A DNA stretch of 64,000 nucleotides from Enterobacter soli ATCC BAA-2102 (GCF_001654845.1 NZ_LXES01000002.1:1-64000), one strand, 5' to 3'; positions 44,711-54,533 are shown, counted from the first letter of the stretch. The notes: generated by a model not told the origin, from the sequence alone. Numbers and translations: made by a program.

Positions 44711-44994
44711 TATGTCTGTTAAGGTTAGCGTAATCATTTATCCCAGAAATTTTAATGTGGCTGACATATTAACAAGCAGCATGAATAGCTCATACCTGTT
44801 GGCTTATCCCGGTCCTCACATCCCGTCTTCCAGGGGCTCACGCCCACTCTTTTTTGTGCTCACCGGGTCATGGATTTACCCGGCGCTTTCTGATGGTGAC
44901 ATACGTTTGGCGGATATAACCGCACAAATAATTCATTTACATTATTTGTCACTATCGTTACTATATCGGCTGTAATTAATGAGGTTATGCCCAA
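44711..44994. other. emrR upstream region, no gene recognised
   Basis: An 87-codon frame (44712-44975) has no recognisable protein character and probably does not code. The last 50 bases (TTGTCACTATCGTTACTATA followed by an AT-rich stretch) resemble the E. coli emrR promoter, where EmrR binds to repress its own operon. Confidence 0.5.
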
Positions 44995-45525
44995 ATGGAT
45001 AGTTCGTTTACGCCCATTGAACAAATGCTTAAATTCCGCGCCAGTCGTCATGAGGAGTTTCCGTATCAGGAAATTCTGCTGACCCGCCTGTGTATGCACA
45101 TGCAGGGGAAACTGCTGGATAACCGTAATAAGATGCTGAAAGCTCAGGGGATTAACGAGACGTTATTTATGGCGTTGATTACGCTGGAGTCTCAGGAAAA
45201 CCACAGCATTCAGCCGTCTGAGCTGAGCTGCGCGCTGGGTTCGTCCCGTACTAATGCCACCCGTATCGCTGATGAACTGGAAAAACGCGGCTGGATTGAG
45301 CGCCGTGAAAGCGACAACGACCGCCGTTGCCTGCATCTGCAACTGACCGACAAAGGTCACGAATTCCTGCGCGAGGTGCTGCCACCTCAGCACAACTGTC
45401 TGCATCAACTCTGGTCTGCCCTCAGCACTGCCGAGCGCGATCAGCTTGAGCACATCACTCGCAAACTGCTCACCCGTCTGGATCAGATGGATGAAGACGG
45501 TGCCATCCTTGAGGCGCTGCGCTAA
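44995..45525 (+). CDS. emrR: MarR-family repressor EmrR (MprA)
   Basis: The 176-residue MarR protein has a winged helix with [22 protein letters not shown] and wing [14 protein letters not shown]. It nearly matches E. coli EmrR/MprA, which represses emrRAB and is released by uncouplers, salicylate and other drugs. It leads the emrRAB operon; a hairpin separates it from emrA. Confidence 0.95.
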   Translation: MDSSFTPIEQMLKFRASRHEEFPYQEILLTRLCMHMQGKLLDNRNKMLKAQGINETLFMALITLESQENHSIQPSELSCALGSSRTNATRIADELEKRGWIERRESDNDRRCLHLQLTDKGHEFLREVLPPQHNCLHQLWSALSTAERDQLEHITRKLLTRLDQMDEDGAILEALR

Positions 45526-45571
45526 CGCGACGACACGCTCGAACATCCAGATTTAAAAAAGAAAACTGACA

Positions 45572-45595
45572 GGCCAGCACGTAACACTGCTGGCC
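45572..45595 (+). terminator. Hairpin between emrR and emrA
   Basis: GGCCAGCA and TGCTGGCC form an 8-bp perfect stem with an 8-base loop, followed by TTTCT. It probably lets most transcripts stop after emrR and some read into emrAB. Confidence 0.65.
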
Positions 45596-45653
45596 TTTCT
45601 GACAACAGGTCGGCTCAGCCGATGTGAAAATAAGAAGATCGTGGAGAACAACA

Positions 45654-46826
45654 ATGAGCGCAAATGCGGAGAACACAACCCCGCAGCAACCGGCCAACAA
45701 GAAAGGTAAACGTAAGAGCGCCCTTCTTCTGCTGACCTTGCTCTTTATCATTATTGCTGTGGCATATGGGATCTATTGGTTTTTAGTATTGCGTCATGCT
45801 GAAGAAACAGACGATGCATACGTGGCAGGAAACCAGGTACAAATTATGGCGCAGGTGTCGGGCAGCGTGACGAAAGTCTGGGCTGACAATACCGACTTTG
45901 TGCAACAAGGGGATGTGCTGGTCACACTTGACCCGACTGATGCCCAACAGGCATTTGAAAAAGCACAGACAGAGCTGGCATCCAGCGTCCGTCAAACCCG
46001 CCAGTTGATGATCAACAGTAAGCAACTTCAGGCCAGCATCGATGTGCAGAAAACCGCACTGGCGCAGGCACAAAGCGACCTGAATCGTCGTGTTCCTCTC
46101 GGTACTGCCAACCTGATTGGCCGTGAAGAGCTGCAACACGCGCGTGATGCCGTTGCCAGCGCCCAGGCACAGCTGGATGTTGCTATTCAGCAGTACAACG
46201 CCAACCAGGCGATGGTTCTGGGGACTAACCTGGAAAATCAGCCTGCGGTAAAACAAGCTGCAACCGAAGTGCGTAACGCCTGGCTTGCGCTGGAACGTAC
46301 CAAGATTGTCAGCCCGATGACCGGCTACGTCTCCCGTCGTTCCGTACAGCCTGGCGCGCAGATTAGCCCAACCACTCCGCTGATGGCGGTAGTACCGGCT
46401 AACAATCTGTGGGTAGATGCTAACTTCAAAGAGACGCAGCTTGCGCATATGCGTATCGGCCAGACGGCGACCGTCGTCAGCGACATCTACGGTGACGACG
46501 TGAAGTACACCGGTAAAGTGGTCGGTCTTGATATGGGTACAGGTAGCGCGTTCTCCCTGCTGCCTGCGCAGAACGCCACCGGCAACTGGATCAAAGTGGT
46601 TCAGCGCTTGCCTGTACGTATCGAGCTGGATCCAAAGCAGCTGGCAGATCACCCGTTGCGTATCGGCCTGTCTACGCTGGTCACGGTTGATACCGCGAAC
46701 CGCGAAGGTCAGATCCTGGCAAGCCAGGTGCGAAGCAGTCCGGCTTATGAAAGTAACGCCCGTGAAATTAGCCTCGATCCGGTCAACAAGCTGATCGATG
46801 ACATCGTGAAAGCAAACGCCGGTTAA
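45654..46826 (+). CDS. emrA: Multidrug efflux membrane-fusion protein EmrA
   Basis: The protein has 390 residues from the ATG at 45654 with GGAG upstream. A short cytosolic N-terminus is followed by one membrane segment (about residues 23-46), a lipoyl/barrel-sandwich domain (QIMAQVSGSVTKV), a coiled-coil hairpin and a beta-barrel. It links the EmrB pump with TolC for export of hydrophobic toxins such as CCCP and nalidixic acid. Confidence 0.96.
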   Translation: MSANAENTTPQQPANKKGKRKSALLLLTLLFIIIAVAYGIYWFLVLRHAEETDDAYVAGNQVQIMAQVSGSVTKVWADNTDFVQQGDVLVTLDPTDAQQAFEKAQTELASSVRQTRQLMINSKQLQASIDVQKTALAQAQSDLNRRVPLGTANLIGREELQHARDAVASAQAQLDVAIQQYNANQAMVLGTNLENQPAVKQAATEVRNAWLALERTKIVSPMTGYVSRRSVQPGAQISPTTPLMAVVPANNLWVDANFKETQLAHMRIGQTATVVSDIYGDDVKYTGKVVGLDMGTGSAFSLLPAQNATGNWIKVVQRLPVRIELDPKQLADHPLRIGLSTLVTVDTANREGQILASQVRSSPAYESNAREISLDPVNKLIDDIVKANAG

Positions 46827-46841
46827 TCCGAGGTGAGCGTT

Positions 46842-48389
46842 ATGCAACGGCAACAACCGCAAAAACCGCTGGAAGGCGCGCAACTGGTCATTATGACCAT
46901 TGCGCTGTCACTGGCGACATTCATGCAGGTGCTGGACTCCACCATCGCGAACGTGGCAATTCCAACAATTGCCGGGAACCTGGGCTCGTCACTGAGCCAG
47001 GGGACGTGGGTGATTACCTCATTCGGGGTGGCAAACGCCATCTCGATCCCCATTACCGGCTGGCTGGCGAAGCGCGTTGGTGAGGTGAAGTTGTTCCTCT
47101 GGTCGACAGTCGCCTTTGTTCTCGCGTCCTGGGCGTGCGGCATGTCCACCAGCCTGACGATGCTGATTTTCTTCCGCGTTATTCAGGGGATTGTGGCCGG
47201 GCCGTTAATTCCGCTGTCACAGAGTTTACTGCTGAATAACTACCCGCCCGCTAAACGCTCTATCGCGCTGGCACTGTGGTCGATGACGGTGATCGTCGCG
47301 CCGATTTGCGGCCCTATCCTGGGTGGCTATATCAGCGATAACTATCACTGGGGCTGGATCTTCTTTATCAACGTACCGATTGGCGCCATCGTGGTTATGA
47401 TGACGTTACAGTCGCTGCGTGGCAGAGAAACGCGAACCGAGCAGCGGCGAATTGATGCCGTGGGGCTGGCTTTGCTGATCCTCGGTATCGGTAGCCTTCA
47501 GGTTATGCTCGACCAGGGTAAAGAGCTGGACTGGTTCAACTCGCAGGAGATCATCATCCTGACGATTGTCGCGGTGGTGTCGCTAAGCTTCCTGATTGTC
47601 TGGGAGTTGACCGACGATAACCCGATAGTCGACCTGTCGCTGTTTAAGTCGCGAAACTTCACCATAGGCTGTCTGTGTATTAGCCTTGCCTACATGCTCT
47701 ACTTCGGCGCCATTGTTCTGCTGCCACAGCTGTTGCAGGAGGTATATGGCTACACCGCAACCTGGGCGGGTCTGGCCTCTGCGCCGGTAGGGTTGATTCC
47801 GGTCCTGCTGTCGCCGATTATCGGCCGTTTCGCCCACAAGCTCGACATGCGCAGGCTGGTGACGTTCAGCTTTATCATGTACGCCGTGTGCTTCTACTGG
47901 CGCGCGTATACGTTCGAACCGGGAATGGACTTTGGCGCCTCTGCGTGGCCGCAGTTTATTCAGGGCTTTGCGGTGGCGTGCTTCTTTATGCCACTGACCA
48001 CCATCACGCTTTCCGGCTTACCACCTGAGCGCATGGCGGCGGCATCAAGCCTGTCGAACTTTACCCGTACGCTGGCAGGCTCCATCGGGACATCGATCAC
48101 CACGACGCTGTGGACTAACCGTGAATCAATGCACCACGCACAGCTAACGGAAGCGGTGAACCCGTTCAACCCAAACGCTCAGCAGATGTATACCCAGCTG
48201 CAGGGTATGGGGATGACGGAGCAACAGGCTTCCGGCTGGATAGCCCAGCAGATAACCAACCAGGGCCTGATCATCTCAGCGAACGAGATTTTCTGGATAT
48301 CAGCCGGGATCTTCCTCGTCCTGCTGGGGCTGGTATGGTTTGCCAAACCACCGTTTGGTGCCGGTAGCGGCGGCGGTGGGGCGCACTAG
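46842..48389 (+). CDS. emrB: Multidrug efflux MFS transporter EmrB
   Basis: The protein has 515 residues from the ATG at 46842 (AGGTGAG upstream); GTG at 46833 would add three. Fourteen membrane segments of the DHA2 family are visible, with motif C-like PICGPILGGYI and motif A-like GWLAKRVGEVK. The C-terminal GAGSGGGGAH is as in E. coli. It pumps toxins by proton antiport with EmrA and TolC. Confidence 0.96.
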   Translation: MQRQQPQKPLEGAQLVIMTIALSLATFMQVLDSTIANVAIPTIAGNLGSSLSQGTWVITSFGVANAISIPITGWLAKRVGEVKLFLWSTVAFVLASWACGMSTSLTMLIFFRVIQGIVAGPLIPLSQSLLLNNYPPAKRSIALALWSMTVIVAPICGPILGGYISDNYHWGWIFFINVPIGAIVVMMTLQSLRGRETRTEQRRIDAVGLALLILGIGSLQVMLDQGKELDWFNSQEIIILTIVAVVSLSFLIVWELTDDNPIVDLSLFKSRNFTIGCLCISLAYMLYFGAIVLLPQLLQEVYGYTATWAGLASAPVGLIPVLLSPIIGRFAHKLDMRRLVTFSFIMYAVCFYWRAYTFEPGMDFGASAWPQFIQGFAVACFFMPLTTITLSGLPPERMAAASSLSNFTRTLAGSIGTSITTTLWTNRESMHHAQLTEAVNPFNPNAQQMYTQLQGMGMTEQQASGWIAQQITNQGLIISANEIFWISAGIFLVLLGLVWFAKPPFGAGSGGGGAH

Positions 48390-48401
48390 TCCTGTGCGCG
48401 G

Positions 48402-48433
48402 GTTGCCCGGTAAGCACAGCGCCACCGGGCAAC
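48402..48433. repeat. REP-like palindrome after emrB
   Basis: GTTGCCCGGT and ACCGGGCAAC form a perfect 10-bp stem around a 12-base core. Likely also stabilises or ends the emrRAB transcript. Confidence 0.65.
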
Positions 48434-48531
48434 TTCTACGGTTGTCCAAAACGCGACAGCGATTGTCCGTTCCGATAAAGCAGCGCTCCTGAAATCGATT
48501 CACGATAGTGAAAAGACAACAGGAGCGCATC

Positions 48532-50181
48532 ATGCTGAACACACCCGCCGACAAATACCAGCCTTACCCTGCGATTTCCCTTCCCGACCGTCGCTGGCCG
48601 GAGCAACGCATCACCCATGCCCCACGCTGGCTTTCCACCGATTTACGTGATGGTAATCAGGCGCTTGCCGAGCCAATGGACAGCGCGCGAAAGCTGCAAT
48701 TCTGGGATCTGCTGCTGAGCTGCGGATTTAAAGAGATTGAAGTGGCCTTCCCGTCAGCCTCGCTGACCGACTTTAACTTTGTCCGCCAGCTGATTGACGA
48801 AAACCGCATCCCGGATGACGTCACCATTCAGGTATTAACCCAGGCGCGGGAAGATTTAATCCTTCGCACCTTCGAGTCACTAAAAGGCGCGCGTCAGGCA
48901 ACGGTGCATCTCTATAACGCCACCGCCCCGCTGTTCCGCCGCCTGGTGTTTAGCATGGAAAAAGCGCAAATCGTTGAGCTGGCAACACGCTCCACGCGGC
49001 TTATCCGTAAGCTGTGTGAAGATAACCCTGAAACCCGCTGGCAGTATGAATACTCCCCGGAAACTTTCTGCTTTACCGAGCCGGAGTTTGCGCTGGAGAT
49101 TTGTGAAGCCGTGGCGGAGATCTGGCAGCCGTGCGCCGAACGCCCGATGGTTATCAACTTACCGGCCACCGTCGAAGTCAGTACCCCGAACGTGTATGCC
49201 GACCAGATTGAGTATTTCTGCCGTCACTTTAGCCGACGCGGTGATGTCTGTATCAGCGTTCACCCGCATAACGATCGCGGTACCGGTGTCGCCAGTGCGG
49301 AGCTGGCGGTCATGGCAGGTGCCGACCGCGTGGAAGGGTGCCTGTTTGGCAATGGCGAGCGCACGGGAAATGTCTGCCTGGTCACGCTGGCAATGAATCT
49401 CTACAGCCAGGGGATAAGCCCAAATCTGGACTTCAGCGACATGAATCGCGTGGTCGAAGTGGTGGAGAGCTGTAACCAACTGCCTGTACATCCGCGGCAT
49501 CCGTGGGCGGGGCGTCTGGCCTACACTGCGTTTTCCGGCTCACATCAGGATGCCATCAAGAAAGGGTTTGATGCCCGTAAACCTGACGAGCGCTGGGAGA
49601 TGCCCTACCTGCCTGTCGATCCGCAGGACATCGGCTGTACGTATGAGGCGGTTATCCGCGTGAACAGCCAGTCGGGTAAAAGCGGCAGCGCATGGCTTAT
49701 CGAACAGAATCACGGCCTGAAACTGCCCCGCGCGTTACAGCAGGATTTTAGCCAGCACGTTCAGCAAGAAACCGACAACCACGGCAAAGAGATGACGCAG
49801 AACGCGCTGTGGCAGCTTTTCCGCAGCCGTTACGGGCTGGTTGCAACCCCACGCTTCGCGCTGCAAACCTATCGCAGTGAAAGTCAGCAGGATGGGCAGT
49901 TACGCTTAACCGCCACGGTGGCTACCGGCGGTGGGACACGTCAGTTGGAGGGACAAGGTAACGGGCAGTTATCGGCAGCCGCCAATGGGCTCAGCCGCTG
50001 GCTCAACACCCCGTTTGTGATTAAGGATTACCACGAGCATTCGCTGGGCGAACGCAGCGATAGCCGCTCGGTGGCGTATATCCGCTGCCTGTTCCAGGAC
50101 GGAAGCAGCCGCTGGGGCGTGGGAATAGACAGTGACGTGGCGCGCGCATCCCTTCAGGCGCTGTTCAATGCCGTGGGTTAG
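48532..50181 (+). CDS. leuA: 2-isopropylmalate synthase, type 2 (LeuA-like)
   Basis: The protein has 549 residues from the ATG at 48532 (AGGAGCGC upstream). The TIM-barrel catalytic domain carries STDLRDGNQAL (metal-binding Asp) and HPHNDRGTG (metal-binding His pair), as in the 550-residue actinobacterial/fungal-type LeuA. The C-terminal allosteric domain is present from about residue 420. It condenses acetyl-CoA with 2-oxoisovalerate or a similar keto acid. Enterobacteria normally carry a different LeuA in leuABCD, so this is an extra enzyme. It overlaps by four bases, tail to tail, with an AraC gene, and is absent here in E. coli. Confidence 0.85.
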   Translation: MLNTPADKYQPYPAISLPDRRWPEQRITHAPRWLSTDLRDGNQALAEPMDSARKLQFWDLLLSCGFKEIEVAFPSASLTDFNFVRQLIDENRIPDDVTIQVLTQAREDLILRTFESLKGARQATVHLYNATAPLFRRLVFSMEKAQIVELATRSTRLIRKLCEDNPETRWQYEYSPETFCFTEPEFALEICEAVAEIWQPCAERPMVINLPATVEVSTPNVYADQIEYFCRHFSRRGDVCISVHPHNDRGTGVASAELAVMAGADRVEGCLFGNGERTGNVCLVTLAMNLYSQGISPNLDFSDMNRVVEVVESCNQLPVHPRHPWAGRLAYTAFSGSHQDAIKKGFDARKPDERWEMPYLPVDPQDIGCTYEAVIRVNSQSGKSGSAWLIEQNHGLKLPRALQQDFSQHVQQETDNHGKEMTQNALWQLFRSRYGLVATPRFALQTYRSESQQDGQLRLTATVATGGGTRQLEGQGNGQLSAAANGLSRWLNTPFVIKDYHEHSLGERSDSRSVAYIRCLFQDGSSRWGVGIDSDVARASLQALFNAVG

Positions 50182-50942
50182 TCGTTCCTGAAATAATCGC
50201 TGGGTGATATTCCCATCACCCGGCGAAACATCGCCGTAAACGCGCTGTGGCTGCCGTATCCCAGGTCCAGCGCAACGCGCAACACCGGCTGACCTTGTGC
50301 CAGACGTAGTAACGCCTCCATGAGACGCGCCCTTCTCACCCATTCGCTATAGCTTAACCCGGTCTGCTGCTGGAAATGGCGATTCAGGGTACGCTCACTC
50401 ATCCCCAGGATGCTCGCAGCCTGAGTGCTGTTCCAGCTTTCTCCCGGCGTTTGCCGGATTTTCTGGCACAGGTTGCGTAAAGCCTCACTTTCCGGCTCCG
50501 GCAGGTGAAACGGCAGCACCGGCATAATGCGGATTTCATCCAGGATCAACTCATACACCCGTTCATCCCGGCTGCCAGGCGCGTAAGATTCGGGAAGCGT
50601 AAGGGAGGTGAGGATCAGTTCGCGTAACAACGCAGAGATCTGCACGATCTGACACGACGCAGGGAGATCGGCTCGCGCCAACGGATCGATAAACAGCGTT
50701 CGCGCCGCGACATTGCCGGTAATGCGAATCGCGTGCGGTGTGCCGGCCGGTAGCCAGACGCCACGCCCGGGAGGGACAACCCAACAACCTGAAGCGGTAT
50801 CTACCCTCACCACGCCGCTCAGGCTGTGCAACAGCTGGGCGCAGTCGTGCTGATGCCACGGCTCGCTGGCACCATGAACATAGTCATGCGCAAAAGGAAC
50901 AAGTGGGCGATGGGTAAATGAGAAGGTTGTGGCTGTGGTCAT
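50178..50942 (-). CDS. AraC-family regulator with N-terminal cupin
   Basis: The protein has 254 residues from the ATG at 50942 (a GTG at 50954, inside a repeat, is possible). The N-terminal cupin region (PWHQHDCAQLLHSLSGVVRV, then PPGRGVWLPAGTPHAI) and C-terminal double helix-turn-helix (TQAASILGMSERTLNRHFQ and GYGSHSAFTAMFRRVMGISP) resemble the NimR/YeaM-type group. It converges with the leuA-like gene and overlaps its stop; which genes it controls is not evident. Confidence 0.85.
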   Translation of the reverse strand: MTTATTFSFTHRPLVPFAHDYVHGASEPWHQHDCAQLLHSLSGVVRVDTASGCWVVPPGRGVWLPAGTPHAIRITGNVAARTLFIDPLARADLPASCQIVQISALLRELILTSLTLPESYAPGSRDERVYELILDEIRIMPVLPFHLPEPESEALRNLCQKIRQTPGESWNSTQAASILGMSERTLNRHFQQQTGLSYSEWVRRARLMEALLRLAQGQPVLRVALDLGYGSHSAFTAMFRRVMGISPSDYFRND

Positions 50943-50952
50943 GGAGTCAAAC

Positions 50953-50987
50953 ACCCCTCACCCTACCCTCTCCCTCAGGGAGAGGGA
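50953..50987. repeat. CCCTCACCC-type repeat between AraC gene and luxS
   Basis: ACCCCTCACCCTACCCTCTC, then CCTCA and GGGAGAGGG. It overlaps the leader of the AraC gene and lies at the luxS 3' end. Confidence 0.7.
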
Positions 50988-50996
50988 AAAGGCGCA

Positions 50997-51512
50997 CTAA
51001 ATGTGCAGCTCCTGCAATTTATCTTTCGGCAGGGCCAGCTCTTCATTGCTGTTTACGCGAACGTCACGTTCGATAATATGACGCGCGATCTCCTGTGCTT
51101 CTTCCAGAGAGTGCATCTGGTAAGTACCGCACTGATACACGTTCAGCTCAGGGATCTGGTTCTGCTCTTTAACTTTCAGCACGTCCTGCATTGCCGCTTT
51201 CCACGCATCTGCGACGCGGGTTTCTTCCGGCACACCAATCAGGCTCATGTAGAAACCGGTACGGCAGCCCATTGGAGAGATGTCGATAATCTCAACACCG
51301 TTGCCATTCAGGTGATCACGCATAAAACCAGCGAACAGGTGCTCCAGAGTGTGAATACCTTTTTCTGGCATCACTTCTTTGTTTGGCACGCAGAAGCGCA
51401 GATCGAATACGGTGATCGTGTCGCCGTGCGGGGTATGCATGGTCTTCGCCACACGTACAGCAGGTGCTTCCATACGGGTATGGTCGACAGTAAAGCTATC
51501 TAATAACGGCAT
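50997..51512 (-). CDS. luxS: S-ribosylhomocysteine lyase LuxS
   Basis: The 171-residue protein carries the metal-binding HTLEH motif (His54 and His58) and the third ligand in YQCGTYQ (Cys128). It cleaves S-ribosylhomocysteine to homocysteine and the AI-2 precursor. Start has AGGTGA upstream. It is divergent from micA, as in E. coli. Confidence 0.97.
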   Translation of the reverse strand: MPLLDSFTVDHTRMEAPAVRVAKTMHTPHGDTITVFDLRFCVPNKEVMPEKGIHTLEHLFAGFMRDHLNGNGVEIIDISPMGCRTGFYMSLIGVPEETRVADAWKAAMQDVLKVKEQNQIPELNVYQCGTYQMHSLEEAQEIARHIIERDVRVNSNEELALPKDKLQELHI

Positions 51513-51549
51513 ACGTCACCTCCGATAGTGATTTTTTTTAAAATAAACT

Positions 51550-51576
51550 GAACTCTTCTACAGAATGCGCGTCTGA
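51550..51576 (+). promoter_or_regulatory. Sigma-E promoter of micA
   Basis: GAACTC (51550-51555), 16 bp, TCTGA (51572-51576), seven bases before the RNA start. This is the sigma-E (RpoE) promoter arrangement GAACTT-N16-TCTGA. Confidence 0.85.
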
Positions 51577-51582
51577 GTATAT

Positions 51583-51656
51583 GAAAGACGCGCATTTGTT
51601 ATCATCATCCCTGAATTCAGAGATGTATATTTTGGCCACAGCGATGTGGCCTTTTT
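51583..51656 (+). ncRNA. micA: MicA small RNA
   Basis: The 74-nt RNA begins GAAAGACGCGCATTTGTTAT, contains the first stem-loop around TCCCTGAATTCAGAGA and ends in the terminator hairpin GGCCACA-gcga-TGTGGCC followed by TTTTT. Location between luxS and gshA and the 5' seed match E. coli MicA, an Hfq-dependent RNA of the sigma-E regulon that represses ompA and other outer-membrane protein mRNAs. Confidence 0.93.
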
Positions 51657-51664
51657 CTTTTGTG

Positions 51665-53209
51665 TCAGGCGTTCTTCGCCAGAAATGCGTCAAACGACTC
51701 AGTATCTGCCGCTTCCACCTCTTTCTGACGCACCAGTGATGCTTCCCGCTCGGCAACAAATTCCGCTTCGCTCAGGATCTCTAATGGTTCCTGCCGCAAC
51801 ATTTCACGGTATTCTGCACCCAGCGCGCGTCCTGTACCACCAATGCCCTGATCAATCATAGAACGCAGAATACGCGCAGAGAACGTCAGTTCTGGGTTAT
51901 CAAAGCTTTCAACCAGTTGCTCGCACACTTTCTGATACTCATCACCGCCGTAGACGCTATCCATCGTCTGCGCGACGCGCTTCAGGTCACGGAACAGATC
52001 TTTACCCACTTTAGCCAGCGGGAATTGCGCCGTTTCACAGCCGATACCCAGCGTCAGGCCCGGCTTGCGCCCTTCCAGAATCACGCGATTCCAGTTAGTA
52101 CGGGTACAAAGCAGTTCGTCAGAACTCATTTCCGGCGCATCCGCCAGCACGCACCAGACCATAAACAGATCGAGGAAGCGAACCTGCTGCTCATCCACGC
52201 CAATTGGCGAGAACGGGTTGATGTCCAGTGAACGCACTTCGATGTATTCGATCCCGCCACGCTGCAATGCATCAGACGGCGTTTCACCGCTTCGCGTCAC
52301 GCGTTTAGGACGAATTGGCGCATACAGTTCGTTCTCAATCTGTAGAACATTACTGTTGATTTGCAGGCGCTTACCGTCTTTTTCGAGGCCGATTTTTTCG
52401 TACTCTTCCGACGGCGTTTTGATCGCCCGCTTCAATCCTGCCACATACTCATGCAATTCGTTAAACGTAATACCGAGATTGCTTTGCGATTTATTGGTAT
52501 AGCCAAGGTCGCTCAGGCGCAGGGACGTTGCGTACGGTAAATAGTACATCCCGCATTCGGTCTTCTCGAACGGCAATGTGGTCGGCTTCCCTTGCAGGAA
52601 CGACGAGCAAATTGCCGGCGAAGCACCAAACAGATAAGGAATGACCCAGCCAAAACGGTAATAGTTGCGGATCAGGCGGAAATAGCCCGCTGAAATCGCT
52701 TCTTTGTCCGTTTCACCACACTTTGCCTGCCAGAAAGCCATCGGCAGAGAGAAATTGTAGTGCACGCCGGAGATAGTCTGCATCAGCGCGCCGTAGCGGT
52801 TTTTCAGCCCTTCGCGATACAGCGTTTTCAGACGGCCAATATTTGAGGTGCCGTACTGAGCAAGCTCAATCTCCTGACCCTGCTCGATATAGCACGGCAT
52901 ACTGAGTGGCCACATACGCTCATCACCCAGGTTACGGGCGGTATAACGATGAACGTCACGCAACAGCTTCAGCATATGATCGATATCGTCATCTACTGGA
53001 GTAATAAACTCCAGCAGCGCTTCAGCGAAATCAGTTGTGATCCATTTATGTGTCAGCGCCGAGCCCAACACCTGTGGGTGGCCCGTGGTCGCTAAGCTAC
53101 CATCTGCGTTTACACGCAGCGTTTCTCGCTCAAGACCACGCTGAATACCCTTCAGAGCCTGAGGGTGGTTTTCCAGCCAGGCCAGCGCCTGTGATACGTC
53201 CGGGATCAA
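51665..53209 (-). CDS. gshA: Glutamate-cysteine ligase GshA
   Basis: The 514-residue protein starts with TTG at 53209 preceded by GGGAGGTCAA, as the E. coli gene does. Conserved [16 protein letters not shown]-like and GVHYNFSLP segments identify it. It makes gamma-glutamylcysteine, the first step of glutathione synthesis. The protein is four residues shorter than E. coli GshA, through a gap after FWQAKCGE. Its stop is just after the micA terminator on the other strand. Confidence 0.96.
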   Translation of the reverse strand: MIPDVSQALAWLENHPQALKGIQRGLERETLRVNADGSLATTGHPQVLGSALTHKWITTDFAEALLEFITPVDDDIDHMLKLLRDVHRYTARNLGDERMWPLSMPCYIEQGQEIELAQYGTSNIGRLKTLYREGLKNRYGALMQTISGVHYNFSLPMAFWQAKCGETDKEAISAGYFRLIRNYYRFGWVIPYLFGASPAICSSFLQGKPTTLPFEKTECGMYYLPYATSLRLSDLGYTNKSQSNLGITFNELHEYVAGLKRAIKTPSEEYEKIGLEKDGKRLQINSNVLQIENELYAPIRPKRVTRSGETPSDALQRGGIEYIEVRSLDINPFSPIGVDEQQVRFLDLFMVWCVLADAPEMSSDELLCTRTNWNRVILEGRKPGLTLGIGCETAQFPLAKVGKDLFRDLKRVAQTMDSVYGGDEYQKVCEQLVESFDNPELTFSARILRSMIDQGIGGTGRALGAEYREMLRQEPLEILSEAEFVAEREASLVRQKEVEAADTESFDAFLAKNA

Positions 53210-53292
53210 ATTGACCTCCCGCCTGTCAAAGTAATGTTACTCAGCATAATTGTAATGGTTGACGATTGAAGGTCGCGTATTCATTCCACCAA

Positions 53293-53721
53293 TTAGTGCC
53301 ACCACGTCATACCCTGTAGTGTTACCCATGCCACGAGAACATAGCGCAACGCCTTGCCAAGGCACAAAAAAAAGAGCACCGGCCCCCAGGAGATGCGCAT
53401 CCATCCCGCCAGCAGGCACAGCAAATCACCTATTACAGGCATCCAGCTTAATAACAGCGTGGCAGCGCCATAGCGTTTTAGCCAGCTAACTGCCTTTTCC
53501 TGCCAGCGCGATTTTTCACGCAGCGGAAAGAAACGCCCAAGAATAACGTTAGTCAGCCCTCCAAGGCTATTACCCATTGTTGCTATTAATACCAGCAACC
53601 ACGGCTGACTCACTCCCGATAACAGCATGGCGACCAGCACAACCTCGGAATTACCCGGTAGAAGTGTGGCGCTTAAAAAACTGCTGGCGAATAGTGACGA
53701 AAGTGACAGCAGGTCACTCAC
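53293..53721 (-). CDS. yqaA: YqaA, DedA-related inner-membrane protein
   Basis: The 142-residue protein starts with GTG at 53721, overlapping the yqaB stop (GTGA). It has four or so hydrophobic segments and TLLPGNSEVVLVAML and GNSLGGLTNVILGRF, resembling short DedA/SNARE-associated proteins. E. coli YqaA has the same length. Function is not defined. Confidence 0.92.
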   Translation of the reverse strand: MSDLLSLSSLFASSFLSATLLPGNSEVVLVAMLLSGVSQPWLLVLIATMGNSLGGLTNVILGRFFPLREKSRWQEKAVSWLKRYGAATLLLSWMPVIGDLLCLLAGWMRISWGPVLFFLCLGKALRYVLVAWVTLQGMTWWH

Positions 53722-54284
53722 AGAAGACGGACATCCACTGCATCCATGCCAGCATCGCGTGCGGCTTGCAGACCAAAATCTGCATCTTCAAAAACAACGC
53801 ATTTAGCCGCAGGCACACCCATTAGCTCTGCACAAAGCAGAAAGGTGTCCGGTGCGGGTTTGTGGTTTTTAACATGATCGGCGGCAACCACAGCAGAAAA
53901 ATAGTGACGCAAGCCAAGATGGCTGAGTAGCGCCTCTGCGATTGCACTTTCACTGCCCGTCCCGACCGACATAGGGCGACGCCCATGCCACTCTTTCACC
54001 ACATCAATTAAGGGCAAAGGACGAACCGTGTCTAAAAGCATGGCTTTCACTGCATCTGTTTTTTCACGCGCGAGCTGGTGCGGGTCGAGATCGGCCTGAT
54101 TCAGTTCAATCACCGCCTCGGCAATGCGCCAGGTGGGGGAACCGTTGAGGGCAACCATAGACTGCAAGTCGAAACGCATCCCGTATCGGCCCAGAACTTC
54201 AGTCCAGGCTTTGCGGTGTGTGGGTTCGGTATCCAGGATGGTGCCATCCATATCGAAGATCAAACCGTCATACTGTGCGTACAT
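53718..54284 (-). CDS. yqaB: Fructose-1-phosphate phosphatase YqaB (HAD family)
   Basis: The 188-residue HAD hydrolase has FDMDGT with catalytic Asp11 and Asp13, TGSES (motif II), KNHKPAPDTF (motif III Lys) and FEDADFG (motif IV). E. coli YqaB dephosphorylates fructose-1-phosphate and related sugar phosphates. Overlaps yqaA by four bases. Confidence 0.93.
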   Translation of the reverse strand: MYAQYDGLIFDMDGTILDTEPTHRKAWTEVLGRYGMRFDLQSMVALNGSPTWRIAEAVIELNQADLDPHQLAREKTDAVKAMLLDTVRPLPLIDVVKEWHGRRPMSVGTGSESAIAEALLSHLGLRHYFSAVVAADHVKNHKPAPDTFLLCAELMGVPAAKCVVFEDADFGLQAARDAGMDAVDVRLL

Positions 54285-54400
54285 CGTGCTCTCGCTAAAC
54301 GATTAACAAGACATTACTTTATCGTAAACGGTGGTTTTTGTCGCTGACAGAGAGAATGATTACTGACGGAACGTCGAAGGAATAAACAAAGAGGGGATAA

Positions 54401-54419
54401 TGGTGCATCCGGGAGGATT
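54401..54419 (-). pseudogene. Orphan 3' end of a tRNA-Arg gene
   Basis: TGGTGCATCCGGGAGGATT is identical to the 3' end (CCA, acceptor and part of the T-arm) of the four tRNA-Arg genes that follow, but the rest of a tRNA is missing and REP-like sequence adjoins it. It could be a decayed fifth copy or the attachment-site remnant of a lost element. Confidence 0.8.
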
Positions 54420-54498
54420 ACTCGGCTTACGCCTCGCCCTACCGGCCGTTGCTGAAGCAACGTTATCCTCCCTGGTGCTTGCGATTTGCTCGCAAACC

Positions 54499-54520
54499 TT
54501 AAAACAACAGTATTGCTGTT
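54499..54520 (-). terminator. Terminator of the serV-argVYZQ tRNA operon
   Basis: On the minus strand AACAG, CAATA loop and CTGTT are followed by GTTTTAAGG. It is the first of three small hairpins downstream of the last tRNA-Arg gene. Confidence 0.6.
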
Positions 54521-54533
54521 ATCTCGGAGAATA

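Noticed and set aside
44712..44975. 87-codon frame upstream of emrR, considered as a ygaH remnant
   Set aside because: Translation does not resemble YgaH and has no membrane pattern; region holds the emrR promoter.
45783..46883. 366-codon antisense frame over emrA
   Set aside because: Shadow of emrA; no supporting features.
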